DNA of 64,000 bases from Profundicola sp964553105 (lineage in GTDB: Bacteria > Bacteroidota > Bacteroidia > Flavobacteriales > Weeksellaceae), in assembly GCA_964553105.1 (NCBI GenBank), contig CAZKJO010000003.1, positions 1 to 64,000 on the forward strand. The letters run 5' to 3'. The notes under the pieces are model-generated. The model was not told the DNA's origin. It worked only from the letters and a program-made list of their open reading frames with translations, and ran no database searches. The translations under genes were made by a program, and so were the position numbers. This document shows, piece after piece, positions 41,651 to 49,543 of this stretch (positions are counted from its first letter, which is position 1; every line of letters starts with the position of its first letter).

Positions 41651-42442
41651 ATGAATCAACCGCTTGCCTATGTACACCCCAATGCAAAACTTGCAAAAAA
41701 CGTCGTTGTCGAACCTTTTGCTAGCATCTCTAGTGATGTAGAAATCGGCGAAGGCACTTGGATTGGCCCTAATGTAACCATTATGGATGGTGCAAGAATC
41801 GGTAAAAATTGTAAAATTTTTCCCGGCTCTGTCATCTCAGCCGAACCACAAGACCTTAAGTACAAAGGCGAGGAAACACACGTCATTATTGGCGATAATA
41901 CCGTTATTAGAGAATGTGTTACAATCAACAAAGGAACAGAGGCGCTTGGTTACACCCAAGTGGGTTCTAACTGTCTAATTATGGCAACCGTTCATATTGC
42001 ACACGACTGTATCGTGGGAGATCACGTGATTATTGCCAACAATGTAGCGCTAGCAGGACACGTAGAAATCGATGATTATGTAATCATCGGTGGAATGAGC
42101 CCTGTTCATCAGTTCACCAAAGTCGGAAAACACGCTATGATCGCGGGTGGTACATTGGTTAGAAAAGATGTGCCTCCTTATGTTAAAGCAGCTAGAGATC
42201 CTATCTCCTATGTCGGAATCAACTCTATCGGCTTAAGGCGTAGAGGATTCGAATCAGAAAAAATCGCTGAAATTCAGTCTATATATAGAATATTATTTCA
42301 GAAAAAATTAAACGTAACACAGGCAGTTCAGATGATTGAAACCGAAATGGAAGCAACACCTGAACGCGATGAAATATTACAATTCTTAACCGATAGTTCA
42401 CGCGGTGTAATGCGTGGATATAACCCAAATGGTAACTTTTAA
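41651..42442 (+). CDS. lpxA: UDP-N-acetylglucosamine acyltransferase
   Basis: 263 residues from ATG at 41651; a TTG at 41642, directly after the lpxC/fabZ stop, would add three residues. First enzyme of lipid A synthesis. Hexapeptide beta-helix at 5-190 (VHPNAKLAKNVVVEPF, VTINKGTEALGYTQVGSN, HIAHDCIVGDHVIIANN with catalytic His) and C-terminal helical domain (YVGINSIGLRRRGFESEKI). Gene order lpxD-lpxC/fabZ-lpxA is tightly packed and surely one transcript. Confidence 0.96.
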   Translation: MNQPLAYVHPNAKLAKNVVVEPFASISSDVEIGEGTWIGPNVTIMDGARIGKNCKIFPGSVISAEPQDLKYKGEETHVIIGDNTVIRECVTINKGTEALGYTQVGSNCLIMATVHIAHDCIVGDHVIIANNVALAGHVEIDDYVIIGGMSPVHQFTKVGKHAMIAGGTLVRKDVPPYVKAARDPISYVGINSIGLRRRGFESEKIAEIQSIYRILFQKKLNVTQAVQMIETEMEATPERDEILQFLTDSSRGVMRGYNPNGNF

Positions 42443-42488
42443 ACTGTTGATACAGCATCTCAGTCAAACTTAAAACTAAAGAATTAAA

Positions 42489-43055
42489 ATGGCAACAACA
42501 TCAGACATTAGAAAAGGAATGTGCATAGAATTCAATAATGATATCTATAAAATCGTTGATTTCTTGCATGTTAAACCTGGTAAAGGACCTGCCTTCGTAA
42601 GAACAAAACTTAAAAGTGTTACTACAGGTAGAACTTTAGACAATACATTTTCTGCAGGACATAGCATCAACGATGTGCGTGTAGAAACTCGTTCGTATCA
42701 GTATTTATACGAAGACGATAATGGATATCACTTCATGAACAATGAGGATTATACACAAGTATACCTGAACAAAAACATGATCGAAAATCCACAATTCATG
42801 AAACCAAGTGAGGATGTCACTATCATTTTTAGAGCAGACGACGAAACACCACTATCAGCGGAACTACCGACTTTCTCTATCATGGAAATTACGCATACCG
42901 AACCTGGAATCAAAGGAGATACAGCTACCAATGCTACCAAGCCTGCAACAACAGAAACAGGTGCAGAAATCCGTGTTCCTTTATTCATCAACGAAGGTGA
43001 TAAAGTAAGAATCAACACAGAAGACGGTTCTTACCAAGAGCGTATCAAGTCTTAA
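42489..43055 (+). CDS. efp: Translation elongation factor P
   Basis: 188 residues. EF-P relieves ribosome stalling at proline runs. The N-terminal KOW domain has the modification loop KPGKGPAFVRTK with Lys at residue 32 of the PGKG tip. OB domains II and III follow (ETRSYQYLYEDDNGYHFMN, EITHTEPGIKGDTA, AEIRVPLFINEGDKVRINTEDGSY split over the end). No epmA or earP gene lies nearby. The gene ends the lipid A block, 46 bases after lpxA. Confidence 0.97.
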   Translation: MATTSDIRKGMCIEFNNDIYKIVDFLHVKPGKGPAFVRTKLKSVTTGRTLDNTFSAGHSINDVRVETRSYQYLYEDDNGYHFMNNEDYTQVYLNKNMIENPQFMKPSEDVTIIFRADDETPLSAELPTFSIMEITHTEPGIKGDTATNATKPATTETGAEIRVPLFINEGDKVRINTEDGSYQERIKS

Positions 43056-43069
43056 ATATATTATTTTTT

Positions 43070-43239
43070 GGGCGGCTTTTGATTTCTTACAGAAATTCAA
43101 AACCAGGCTATTCGCTGCAATCTTGTACCCAAAAAAGCAAAAAACATCAACTAGCTAAAGCTTCTTAGGTCGCTCTAGCTAGTTTTGTGTTTTTATAAGC
43201 TTTTTCGGATACAAGGATTTCCGCTGCTATCCTTGCCGC
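43070..43239. repeat. Structured intergenic element resembling a dispersed Bacteroidota repeat
   Basis: The 328-base gap between efp and the SulP gene holds no gene. It contains GGGCGGC (43070), GGCTATTCGCTGCAATCTTG (43106-43125), a terminator hairpin, and AAGGATTTCCGCTGCTATCC (43213-43232) followed by TTGCCGC. The last part folds as CAAGGAT/ATCCTTG. Similar 'GGGCG ... CCGCTataATC ... AAGGATgCCGCT' elements are scattered between genes in many Flavobacteria, from memory. TTAAAAC/GTTTTAA at 43276-43294 forms another small dyad. Confidence 0.5.
43149..43195 (+). terminator. Terminator of the lipid A-efp block
   Basis: AACTAGCTA and TAGCTAGTT form a perfect 9-base stem around an 18-base loop, followed by TTGTGTTTTT. 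It lies within the repeat-like element. Confidence 0.7.
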
Positions 43240-43368
43240 AGCTCCGCGCCTAGTTCGAGTACGCTAAAACTTCAGTTAAAACTTAGGGTTTTAATCGGTT
43301 CGATGGTAGTTATTGATGAAGTCAAAATTATTCTTGTCATTAACCTATATTTTTTGCGAATATTGTAG

Positions 43369-43376
43369 TAATTTTG
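43369..43376 (+). promoter_or_regulatory. Promoter -7 box of the SulP gene
   Basis: TAATTTTG fits TAnnTTTG; 7 bases separate it from the ATG at 43384. Confidence 0.55.
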
Positions 43377-43383
43377 CCGCCTT

Positions 43384-44925
43384 ATGAAAAAAGTGTTAAA
43401 TTTCTTTCGTTCATCAGATAAAATAAACTATAAAACCGAAATTCTTTCGGGATTAACCGTAGCCATGGCATTAGTGCCAGAGGCTATTGCATTCGCTTTT
43501 ATAGCAGGATTATCTCCGCTTACAGGTTTATATGCTGCTTTTGTAGTTGGATTAGTGACTTCTATATTTGGTGGTCGTCCAGGGATGATTTCGGGAGCGA
43601 CCGGAGCTGTTGCTATTGTGATTGTAGCTTTAGCAAAAACCCATGGGGTCGAATATATTTTTGCCACGGTGGTGCTCGCGGGAATAATACAAATGCTGGC
43701 CGGTATCTTAAAACTCGGAAAGTTTATACGCCTAGTTCCGCAATCTGTGATGTATGGATTCGTAAATGGATTAGCTGTTGTGATTTTTATGTCGCAGATT
43801 GTGCAATTCAAAGTAGAAGATGCAAACGGTGTTCTACAATGGATGCAAGGAAGCCAATTATTTATAATGCTTGGTTTGGTTTTATTAACTATGTTGATTA
43901 TTTGGGGATTGCCTAAAATTACCAAGGCATTTCCTTCCTCATTAGCGGCTATTTTAGCTGTTTTCGGAATTGTTTATTTCTTAAATATCGATACTTCTAC
44001 GGTAGGTGATATGGCTAGTATTAAAGGAGGTTTTCCGCCTTTTCATATCCCACAAGTAGCTTTCACTTTGGAGAACTTTATGATTATTCTACCATACGCA
44101 GCTATTGTTGCAGCAGTGGGGTTGATTGAGAGTCTATTAACCTTGAATTTAATCGATGAAATAACAGAAACACGCGGAAATGGTAATAAGGAGGCTTTTG
44201 CACAAGGTATGGCTAACTTAACTTCTGGGTTCTTCTCTGGTATGGGAGGTTGTGCTATGATCGGACAGAGTTTAATTAATATTTCCAACGGAGCTCGAGC
44301 TAGAATTTCTGGAATTATTGCTTCTATCGCTTTACTAATGTTTATTATGTTCGGGTCAGAACTTATTGAAGCAGTTCCATTGGCAGCTCTTACTGGTCTT
44401 ATGATTATGGTTTCTATTGGAACTTTTGAATGGGTGAGTTTAAAAATTATTGGTAAAATGCCAAGACACGATATTTTCGTAATTATCGTGGTAATGGTAG
44501 TAACTATCTTCCTCCACAACCTTGCTTTAGCTGTATTAATTGGTGTTATTATCGCCGCATTAGTATTCGCATGGGAAAATGCAAAACGTATTCGTGCAAG
44601 AAAGTTTGTTGACGAAGACGGCGTTAAGCATTATCAGATTTACGGACCTTTATTCTTTGGTTCTACCTCCTTATTTAGGACTAAATTCGATGTTCAAGGG
44701 GATCCAGAAAAAGTGGTTATCGATTTCTCTGAAAGTAGAGTGTCTGATATGAGTGCCATTGACGCGTTAAACAAGTTGACGGAAAGATATGCCAAGGCAG
44801 GTAAAACAGTTCACTTACGCCATTTAAGCCCTGACTGTAGACGATTATTGAAAAACGCCGATGCTATAATTGATGTTAACGTAGAAGACGATCCAACCTA
44901 TAAGGTTCCTATGGATTTTGTATAA
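43384..44925 (+). CDS. SulP-family anion transporter
   Basis: 513 residues. Membrane domain of about 12-14 helices (residues 15-400): LSGLTVAMALVPEAIAFAFIAGLSPLTGLY near the start is the SulP signature, followed by SIFGGRPGMISGATGAVA and GFFSGMGGCAMIGQSLIN. A cytoplasmic STAS domain covers about 425-505 (VVIDFSESRVSDMSAIDALNKL). The family carries sulfate or bicarbonate; this short, STAS-containing type is near BicA-like sodium/bicarbonate carriers, but the ion cannot be decided from sequence. Confidence 0.93.
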   Translation: MKKVLNFFRSSDKINYKTEILSGLTVAMALVPEAIAFAFIAGLSPLTGLYAAFVVGLVTSIFGGRPGMISGATGAVAIVIVALAKTHGVEYIFATVVLAGIIQMLAGILKLGKFIRLVPQSVMYGFVNGLAVVIFMSQIVQFKVEDANGVLQWMQGSQLFIMLGLVLLTMLIIWGLPKITKAFPSSLAAILAVFGIVYFLNIDTSTVGDMASIKGGFPPFHIPQVAFTLENFMIILPYAAIVAAVGLIESLLTLNLIDEITETRGNGNKEAFAQGMANLTSGFFSGMGGCAMIGQSLINISNGARARISGIIASIALLMFIMFGSELIEAVPLAALTGLMIMVSIGTFEWVSLKIIGKMPRHDIFVIIVVMVVTIFLHNLALAVLIGVIIAALVFAWENAKRIRARKFVDEDGVKHYQIYGPLFFGSTSLFRTKFDVQGDPEKVVIDFSESRVSDMSAIDALNKLTERYAKAGKTVHLRHLSPDCRRLLKNADAIIDVNVEDDPTYKVPMDFV

Positions 44926-44982
44926 GGAATAGTTTAATTATATCCATATTGAATATATTTAACGTATATATGCTAATCCAAT

Positions 44983-46644
44983 ATGTTTACAACCCAAGAT
45001 GTTTTTCATGAATTAAAGTTGAATGACGGGTCAGAGGCTCCTCAGCAATTCACTTTTCCTTTTAATTATACGCCACATCCTTGGGTGGAAAAAGCAGCGG
45101 ATGAATTAAAAGCTTATTTGGAATCTCAAAAGGATTTTGAGTACAATTTCGGTTGGGACGAAAAGTCTGTTGGGAAGATGTTTGGGGTGTTAATCGTAGA
45201 AGATGAAGCATCCAAATTGGGTTATTTAGCTGCCTTTTCTGGAAAAATTAACGAAGTAAATGAATTGGATGGGTTTGTGCCACCTGTTTATAATATACTA
45301 AATCCACAAGGTTTCTTCAAGATAGGCGAAAAAGAATTGGATGAAATAAATCAAAAAATAAATGATTTAATATTATCTGAGGAATATCTAAGGCTAAAAA
45401 AGGATTTAAACATTATTATAGAACTTCAGAAATCAAGTCTAAAAGAACTTAAAGCACGACATAAAACTTCCAAAAAATTAAGAGACCATAAGCGCTCCGA
45501 AATCTTGAAACTTGAAAACAAAGACCAACAACAAGAGCTATTAAATCAACTGATAGAAGAAAGTAAAAGAAATCATTTTGAGTTAAAAGATCAAAAAAGA
45601 ATTTGGAATGAAAAGCTTAGTACAGCTCACGCTAAATTTGAAGAATTCAAAGAGAAGATTATTTCTTTAAAAAAACTTAGAAAAGAAAAATCAGCAGAAT
45701 TACAGGCTAAAATTCATAAAGCCTATAATTTCTTAAATGCTAAAGGCGAAGTAAAGTCACTACTTCCCATTTTCGAACCTTTTAAGCGTCTTCCGCCTGC
45801 TGGAGCAGGAGAGTGTGCTGCACCTCGATTGCTGCAATATGCTTATCAGCATAAGTTGAAACCTGTCGTAATGGGTGAATTTTGGTGGGGGAAAGCGCCA
45901 CAAGCAGAAATTAGAAAGCACGGAGAGTTTTATCCTGCCTGTAAGGCTAAATGTGAGCCTATTCTGGGCTTTATGTTGCAAGGGCTTAGTGTAGAAGATA
46001 ATCCTATATTAAACGAAGTCGAATATAATTTAGATGTGATATTCGAAGATGAGTATTTAATGTTAGTTAATAAACCAGCAGGGGTTTTATCGGTGCCAGG
46101 AAAAGAGATTAAAAATTGCTTATGGCAAAAAGTGGTGGATTATCTTGGCTCAAATTATTCACCCTTGTTAGTGCATAGATTAGATATGGCAACCTCTGGA
46201 ATTGTTTTGGTAGCTAAGAATATGGATGTCTACAAAATCCTACAAAAGCAATTTACAGAAAGAAGCGTAAATAAAACCTATACAGCTATTTTAGACGGCG
46301 AATTGGATCAAGATAGAGGTAAGATTGATTTGCCATTGAGAGTAGATTTAGACAATCGCCCAATGCAATTGGTTTGTCATGAGCATGGAAAACAAGCTAT
46401 AACACATTATCAAGTCATCGATAAAAACAACTCTAAAACTCGAATTCTATTTTATCCCGTAACCGGTCGTACCCATCAATTGAGAGTGCATGCGGCACAT
46501 AATCGCGGTCTTGGAATTTCAATCATGGGAGATGATTTATATGGTAGAAGCAAAGACCGTCTATATCTGCATGCCACTGAATTAGAGTTTAATCATCCAG
46601 TATCTGGCGAAAGACTTAAGTTCACTAAAAAAGCGCCCTTCTAA
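44983..46644 (+). CDS. RluA-family pseudouridine synthase with long N-terminal extension
   Basis: 553 residues, against about 220-320 for typical RluA enzymes. Residues 345-553 are the catalytic domain: LMLVNKPAGVLSVPG, LLVHRLDMATSGIVLVAKN with catalytic Asp401, NKTYTAILDG, YPVTGRTHQLRVHAA and GDDLYGR. Residues 1-340 are an extra domain: an alpha/beta part (1-120), a long charged coiled coil (about 125-255), and a Cys-containing segment (GAGECAAPRLLQYA, ACKAKCEPILGFML). This long form is known in several Gammaproteobacteria and Bacteroidota. The target RNA position is unknown. Confidence 0.9.
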   Translation: MFTTQDVFHELKLNDGSEAPQQFTFPFNYTPHPWVEKAADELKAYLESQKDFEYNFGWDEKSVGKMFGVLIVEDEASKLGYLAAFSGKINEVNELDGFVPPVYNILNPQGFFKIGEKELDEINQKINDLILSEEYLRLKKDLNIIIELQKSSLKELKARHKTSKKLRDHKRSEILKLENKDQQQELLNQLIEESKRNHFELKDQKRIWNEKLSTAHAKFEEFKEKIISLKKLRKEKSAELQAKIHKAYNFLNAKGEVKSLLPIFEPFKRLPPAGAGECAAPRLLQYAYQHKLKPVVMGEFWWGKAPQAEIRKHGEFYPACKAKCEPILGFMLQGLSVEDNPILNEVEYNLDVIFEDEYLMLVNKPAGVLSVPGKEIKNCLWQKVVDYLGSNYSPLLVHRLDMATSGIVLVAKNMDVYKILQKQFTERSVNKTYTAILDGELDQDRGKIDLPLRVDLDNRPMQLVCHEHGKQAITHYQVIDKNNSKTRILFYPVTGRTHQLRVHAAHNRGLGISIMGDDLYGRSKDRLYLHATELEFNHPVSGERLKFTKKAPF

Positions 46645-46853
46645 AAACACTACATTCGCTAAATTTGAATCTAAAATTTGTGAATTTAATACTTGCTCAA
46701 TTCTAATTTTGCACCAACAGAGAATAGTGTTAATTATTATTCACGAATTGTTAATTCTTTTTTAAAATAAAATTATATATTATATTTACATTCTAATCAT
46801 TAAAAACAAAGTGCCTATAGATTGATTTTTACGTTATTTTTTAAACATTACGT

Positions 46854-47441
46854 ATGAAATTCAGAAAAGACAGTGAGCTAGTTCGTTCTTATTTAGAAGG
46901 TGATGAATCAGCAATAGCTACACTTATAAATAGGCATAAACAGCGTATTTATAGCTTCGTATATTCCAAAGTTTATAACCACGATGTTACTGAAGACATC
47001 TTTCAGGATACTTTTATTAAAGTAATTACCACAATTAAGGAAGGTAAGTATAACGAGGAAGGAAAATTCTTACCTTGGGTAATGAGAATTTCTTATAACT
47101 TAACAATAGATTACTTTAGAAGTCAGAAAAAACAAAAAACTGTTAGCGAAAATATTGGCGGTGATGAATATAGTCTTTTCGACTTTATCCATTATACGGA
47201 AGGTAATGCAGAGTTGGATTGGATTAAAAGTCAAATTCACGATGACGTTAGAAAGTTAATCGAATACTTGCCAGAGGATCAACGACATGTTTTAGAATTA
47301 AGAATTTTCAAGGGTTTGAGTTTTAAAGAGATAGCAGAAGATACGGATGTAAGTATAAATACGGCATTGGGAAGAATGAGGTATGCACTTATCAACTTAA
47401 GAAAGCTAATCGAGGAGAATAATATTGTTTTAACCTATTGA
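46854..47441 (+). CDS. ECF-type sigma-70 family RNA polymerase sigma factor
   Basis: 195 residues. Sigma region 2 at about 20-95 (LINRHKQRIYSFVYSKVYN, TEDIFQDTFIKVITTI, FLPWVMRISYNLTIDYFRS) and region 4 at 135-188 (YLPEDQRHVLELRIFKGLSFKEI split over the helix-turn-helix, SINTALGRMRYALINLRKL). The NTALGRMRYALINLRK end is shared with a conserved housekeeping-like ECF sigma of Bacteroidota. No anti-sigma gene follows; instead a 46-residue small protein is encoded 51 bases downstream. Confidence 0.93.
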   Translation: MKFRKDSELVRSYLEGDESAIATLINRHKQRIYSFVYSKVYNHDVTEDIFQDTFIKVITTIKEGKYNEEGKFLPWVMRISYNLTIDYFRSQKKQKTVSENIGGDEYSLFDFIHYTEGNAELDWIKSQIHDDVRKLIEYLPEDQRHVLELRIFKGLSFKEIAEDTDVSINTALGRMRYALINLRKLIEENNIVLTY

Positions 47442-47469
47442 TATATACAATAATTATAGAGAGTTGTTC

Positions 47470-47489
47470 GTTATGTAGTTAAACATAAC
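47470..47489. repeat. 7-6-7 inverted repeat before the small ORF
   Basis: GTTATGT and ACATAAC around AGTTAA, ending 3 bases before the ATG of the 46-residue protein. It could be an operator or a hairpin that limits translation. Confidence 0.45.
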
Positions 47490-47492
47490 TAT

Positions 47493-47633
47493 ATGGCAAA
47501 AATTTATTCTTTATCTTCTTCTAGAAAGCTTACGCCTAAGAAGGAAACGATTGATTTCCTTTTGGCCTTTTCTAGAAGTCACATTTCACTTAAAACCAAG
47601 AAGCAGAAACGCTTTATGGTTTGCAATAACTAA
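47493..47633 (+). CDS. 46-residue basic small protein after sigma factor gene
   Basis: A short open frame too small for usual gene tracks. The protein starts MAKIYSLSSSRKLTPKKETI, continues DFLLAFSRSHISLKTKK and ends QKRFMVCNN. The pattern 'PKKETIDFLLAFSRS' resembles small Bacteroidota proteins with a KPxKETIxFLLxYSKSL core, as I remember them. It is basic, with one amphipathic helix. It lies on the same strand as the sigma gene and could be co-transcribed. Function unknown; binding to a nucleic acid or to the sigma factor is speculation. Confidence 0.65.
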   Translation: MAKIYSLSSSRKLTPKKETIDFLLAFSRSHISLKTKKQKRFMVCNN

Positions 47634-47650
47634 GTTTTTCAGGTTTCATA

Positions 47651-47691
47651 TTCAAAAAAAATCGCCATTCTAAGCTTAGAATGGCGATTTT
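47651..47691 (-). terminator. Terminator of kbp (perfect 34-base palindrome)
   Basis: Arms AAAATCGCCATTCTAAG and CTTAGAATGGCGATTTT are perfect complements without a loop spacer. On the minus strand it is followed by a T run (A run at 47654-47660). It can also stop transcripts from the sigma side. Confidence 0.9.
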
Positions 47692-47713
47692 AAATTTTCT
47701 ACTCATTTAGATA

Positions 47714-48169
47714 TTATCCTTGAGGGATGTATAAAACTTGTCCTGGATAAATCTTGTTTGGGTCGCTCAACATTGGTTTGTTAGCTTCGAAGATCTTATT
47801 ATAAGAATTAGCATCACCGTAAACTTCTTTAGCTATCTTAGATAAAGAGTCACCTGACTTTACAGTATACATTGTTTTTGAAATGTCTGGAATTTCAATT
47901 TTTAAAGCTTCTTTTAATGTTAAATTATCTTTTACAGAAGTTACACCTTCAACATTACCTACAGTAGCTAAAATTCTTTGCTTCTCATCAATGTTCTTAG
48001 CTTCTCCCGAAACAGTGACAGCCTCATCTTCAACAGATAATTTGACGCCAGAAAGATCGAAGTTGTACTTTGCTAAGTGATCTTGAACTTTTTTAGATTT
48101 TTCTTCTGCAGATTCAGATCCTCCAAATAGTTTCTCACCTGCGTTTTTCATAAATGAAAATAATCCCAT
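47714..48169 (-). CDS. kbp: BON and LysM domain protein Kbp (YgaU-like)
   Basis: 151 residues. N-terminal MGLFSFMKNAGEKLFG, BON domain at about 30-85 (VSGEAKNIDEKQRILATVGNVEG split) and LysM domain at 98-150 (YTVKSGDSLSKIAKEVYGDA, YNKIFEANKPMLSDP, KIYPGQVLYIP). It matches E. coli YgaU/Kbp nearly end to end. Kbp is a cytoplasmic potassium-binding protein. No signal peptide is present, in agreement with that. Confidence 0.92.
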   Translation of the reverse strand: MGLFSFMKNAGEKLFGGSESAEEKSKKVQDHLAKYNFDLSGVKLSVEDEAVTVSGEAKNIDEKQRILATVGNVEGVTSVKDNLTLKEALKIEIPDISKTMYTVKSGDSLSKIAKEVYGDANSYNKIFEANKPMLSDPNKIYPGQVLYIPQG

Positions 48170-48201
48170 AATAATAGTTTTTTTATTTTTGTTAATATTA
48201 A

Positions 48202-48215
48202 TGTTCTTGCGAACA
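48202..48215. promoter_or_regulatory. Inverted repeat TGTTC-N4-GAACA upstream of kbp
   Basis: A perfect 5-4-5 dyad, TGTTCTTGCGAACA, 33 bases before the kbp ATG and within the divergent kbp/asparaginase region. A candidate operator. Confidence 0.4.
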
Positions 48216-48278
48216 AATAATTACATGAAAATATCGTGCCATTTAGTTAATTTTTTTTTTTAACTCATGGGAGTTATT

Positions 48279-48286
48279 TAAATTTG
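48279..48286 (+). promoter_or_regulatory. Promoter -7 box of the asparaginase gene
   Basis: TAAATTTG fits TAnnTTTG. It overlaps a possible TTG start at 48284, so translation more likely begins at the ATG at 48296, 9 bases downstream. Confidence 0.5.
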
Positions 48287-48295
48287 GCCAAAGAA

Positions 48296-49327
48296 ATGAG
48301 GAAAAAAATATTATTAATTTACACGGGTGGTACCATTGGAATGACCAAGGATTACAATACAAATTCCTTGAGAGCTTTCGATTTTGATAATATTTCTGAA
48401 AATATTCCTGAATTATCTTTAATCGATGCCGAATTATCCGTTCAAAGCTTTGATGATCCTATCGACTCATCAGATATCACGCCCAATGATTGGAAAAGAA
48501 TTGCGAATGAAATTCATAAATTTTATAATGAATTCGATGGTTTTGTAGTACTACACGGAACCGATACTATGGCTTATACCGGTACAGCTCTAAGCTTTAT
48601 GCTAGAAGGATTGCAAAAACCTGTCATCTTCACAGGATCACAGCTGCCTATCGGAGATTTAAGAACCGATGCCAAAGAAAATTTGATTAGCTCAATACAT
48701 TATGCTGCACTAGAAAGAAATGGTGAGCCGGTTGTGAAAGAAGTATGTATTTATTTTGAATATAAATTATACAGAGCCAATCGCACGACAAAATTGAGTA
48801 CACAACATTTTGATGCTTTCAAATCACCAAATTACCCAGAATTAGGGGAGTCAGGCCTACATATGATGGTCAATAGGCAGAACTTATATGCTTCTAATAA
48901 CACTAAGCTCAATATAATTTCGGGCTTCTGCGAAGATGTGGGTTTACTAAAGATTTTTCCAGGAATGAGCGATGCATTCCTATTGCAGATTCTTAGTACA
49001 CCAAATTTAAAGGCATTGATTATAGAAGCCTACGGAAGTGGTAATATTTTTGATAGACCTAAGTTCGCTGAAGCATTAAGGCAAAAAGCAGCTGAAGGTT
49101 TAATTATTATAATAGGTACACAATGTATAGGAGGATCTGTAGAACTTGGTTTATATTCGGCAAGTCAACTCTTTGTGGATATAAATGCAGTGAGTGCAAA
49201 AGATATGACAACGGAATCTGCCGTAGTAAAAGCTATGTTTGTGCTTGGTAACCAGGAAATTTTTACGGATATTCGTAAAAGTTTGGTGAAAAATATTAGA
49301 GGAGAATGCACCTCAGATGAAATTTAA
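48296..49327 (+). CDS. ansA: Type I L-asparaginase
   Basis: 343 residues from ATG at 48296. It hydrolyses asparagine to aspartate and ammonia. Catalytic Thr in ILLIYTGGTIGMTKDY near residue 12-15 and the second Thr-Asp-Lys region FVVLHGTDTMAYTGTALSFM; FTGSQLPIGDLRTDAKENL is typical. No signal peptide, so the cytoplasmic type. It lies ahead of the ExbB/ExbD block with a tRNA gene between. Confidence 0.94.
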   Translation: MRKKILLIYTGGTIGMTKDYNTNSLRAFDFDNISENIPELSLIDAELSVQSFDDPIDSSDITPNDWKRIANEIHKFYNEFDGFVVLHGTDTMAYTGTALSFMLEGLQKPVIFTGSQLPIGDLRTDAKENLISSIHYAALERNGEPVVKEVCIYFEYKLYRANRTTKLSTQHFDAFKSPNYPELGESGLHMMVNRQNLYASNNTKLNIISGFCEDVGLLKIFPGMSDAFLLQILSTPNLKALIIEAYGSGNIFDRPKFAEALRQKAAEGLIIIIGTQCIGGSVELGLYSASQLFVDINAVSAKDMTTESAVVKAMFVLGNQEIFTDIRKSLVKNIRGECTSDEI

Positions 49328-49399
49328 TTTTTCATAGTTAAAAAAAATATTTAATTTGGCTGAATCAAATGCCACTAATTAAAAGATGAAAATATTAAA

Positions 49400-49486
49400 G
49401 GAGAGGTGGCCGAGCGGTTTAAGGCGCACGCCTGGAAAGCGTGTTTTCGCGAAAGCGGATCGAGGGTTCGAATCCCTTCCTCTCCG
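49400..49486 (+). tRNA. tRNA-Ser (anticodon GGA)
   Basis: 87 bases. Acceptor GGAGAGG pairs with CCTCTCC, discriminator G as in serine tRNAs. Anticodon stem CACGC/GCGTG with loop CTGGAAA gives anticodon GGA. A long variable arm (TTTTCGCGAAAGCGGA region) and T arm GAGGGTTCGAATCCCTT-type are present. CCA is not encoded. Confidence 0.95.
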
Positions 49487-49543
49487 CTCAGAATTAAATA
49501 AATAGGTAATTAAAAACTTGAAATAAAAATTAAAATTAAGCAT

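Noticed and set aside
43428..43925. 165-residue minus-strand open frame
   Set aside because: Shadow of the SulP gene; low-complexity Ile/Thr/Pro composition and no family features.
44043..44519. 158-residue minus-strand open frame
   Set aside because: Shadow of the SulP gene membrane region, with the same antisense-type composition.
46654..46685. AT-rich imperfect hairpin after the RluA-type gene as terminator
   Set aside because: Arms pair only with a bulge and a wobble and there is no T run, so it is too weak to list.
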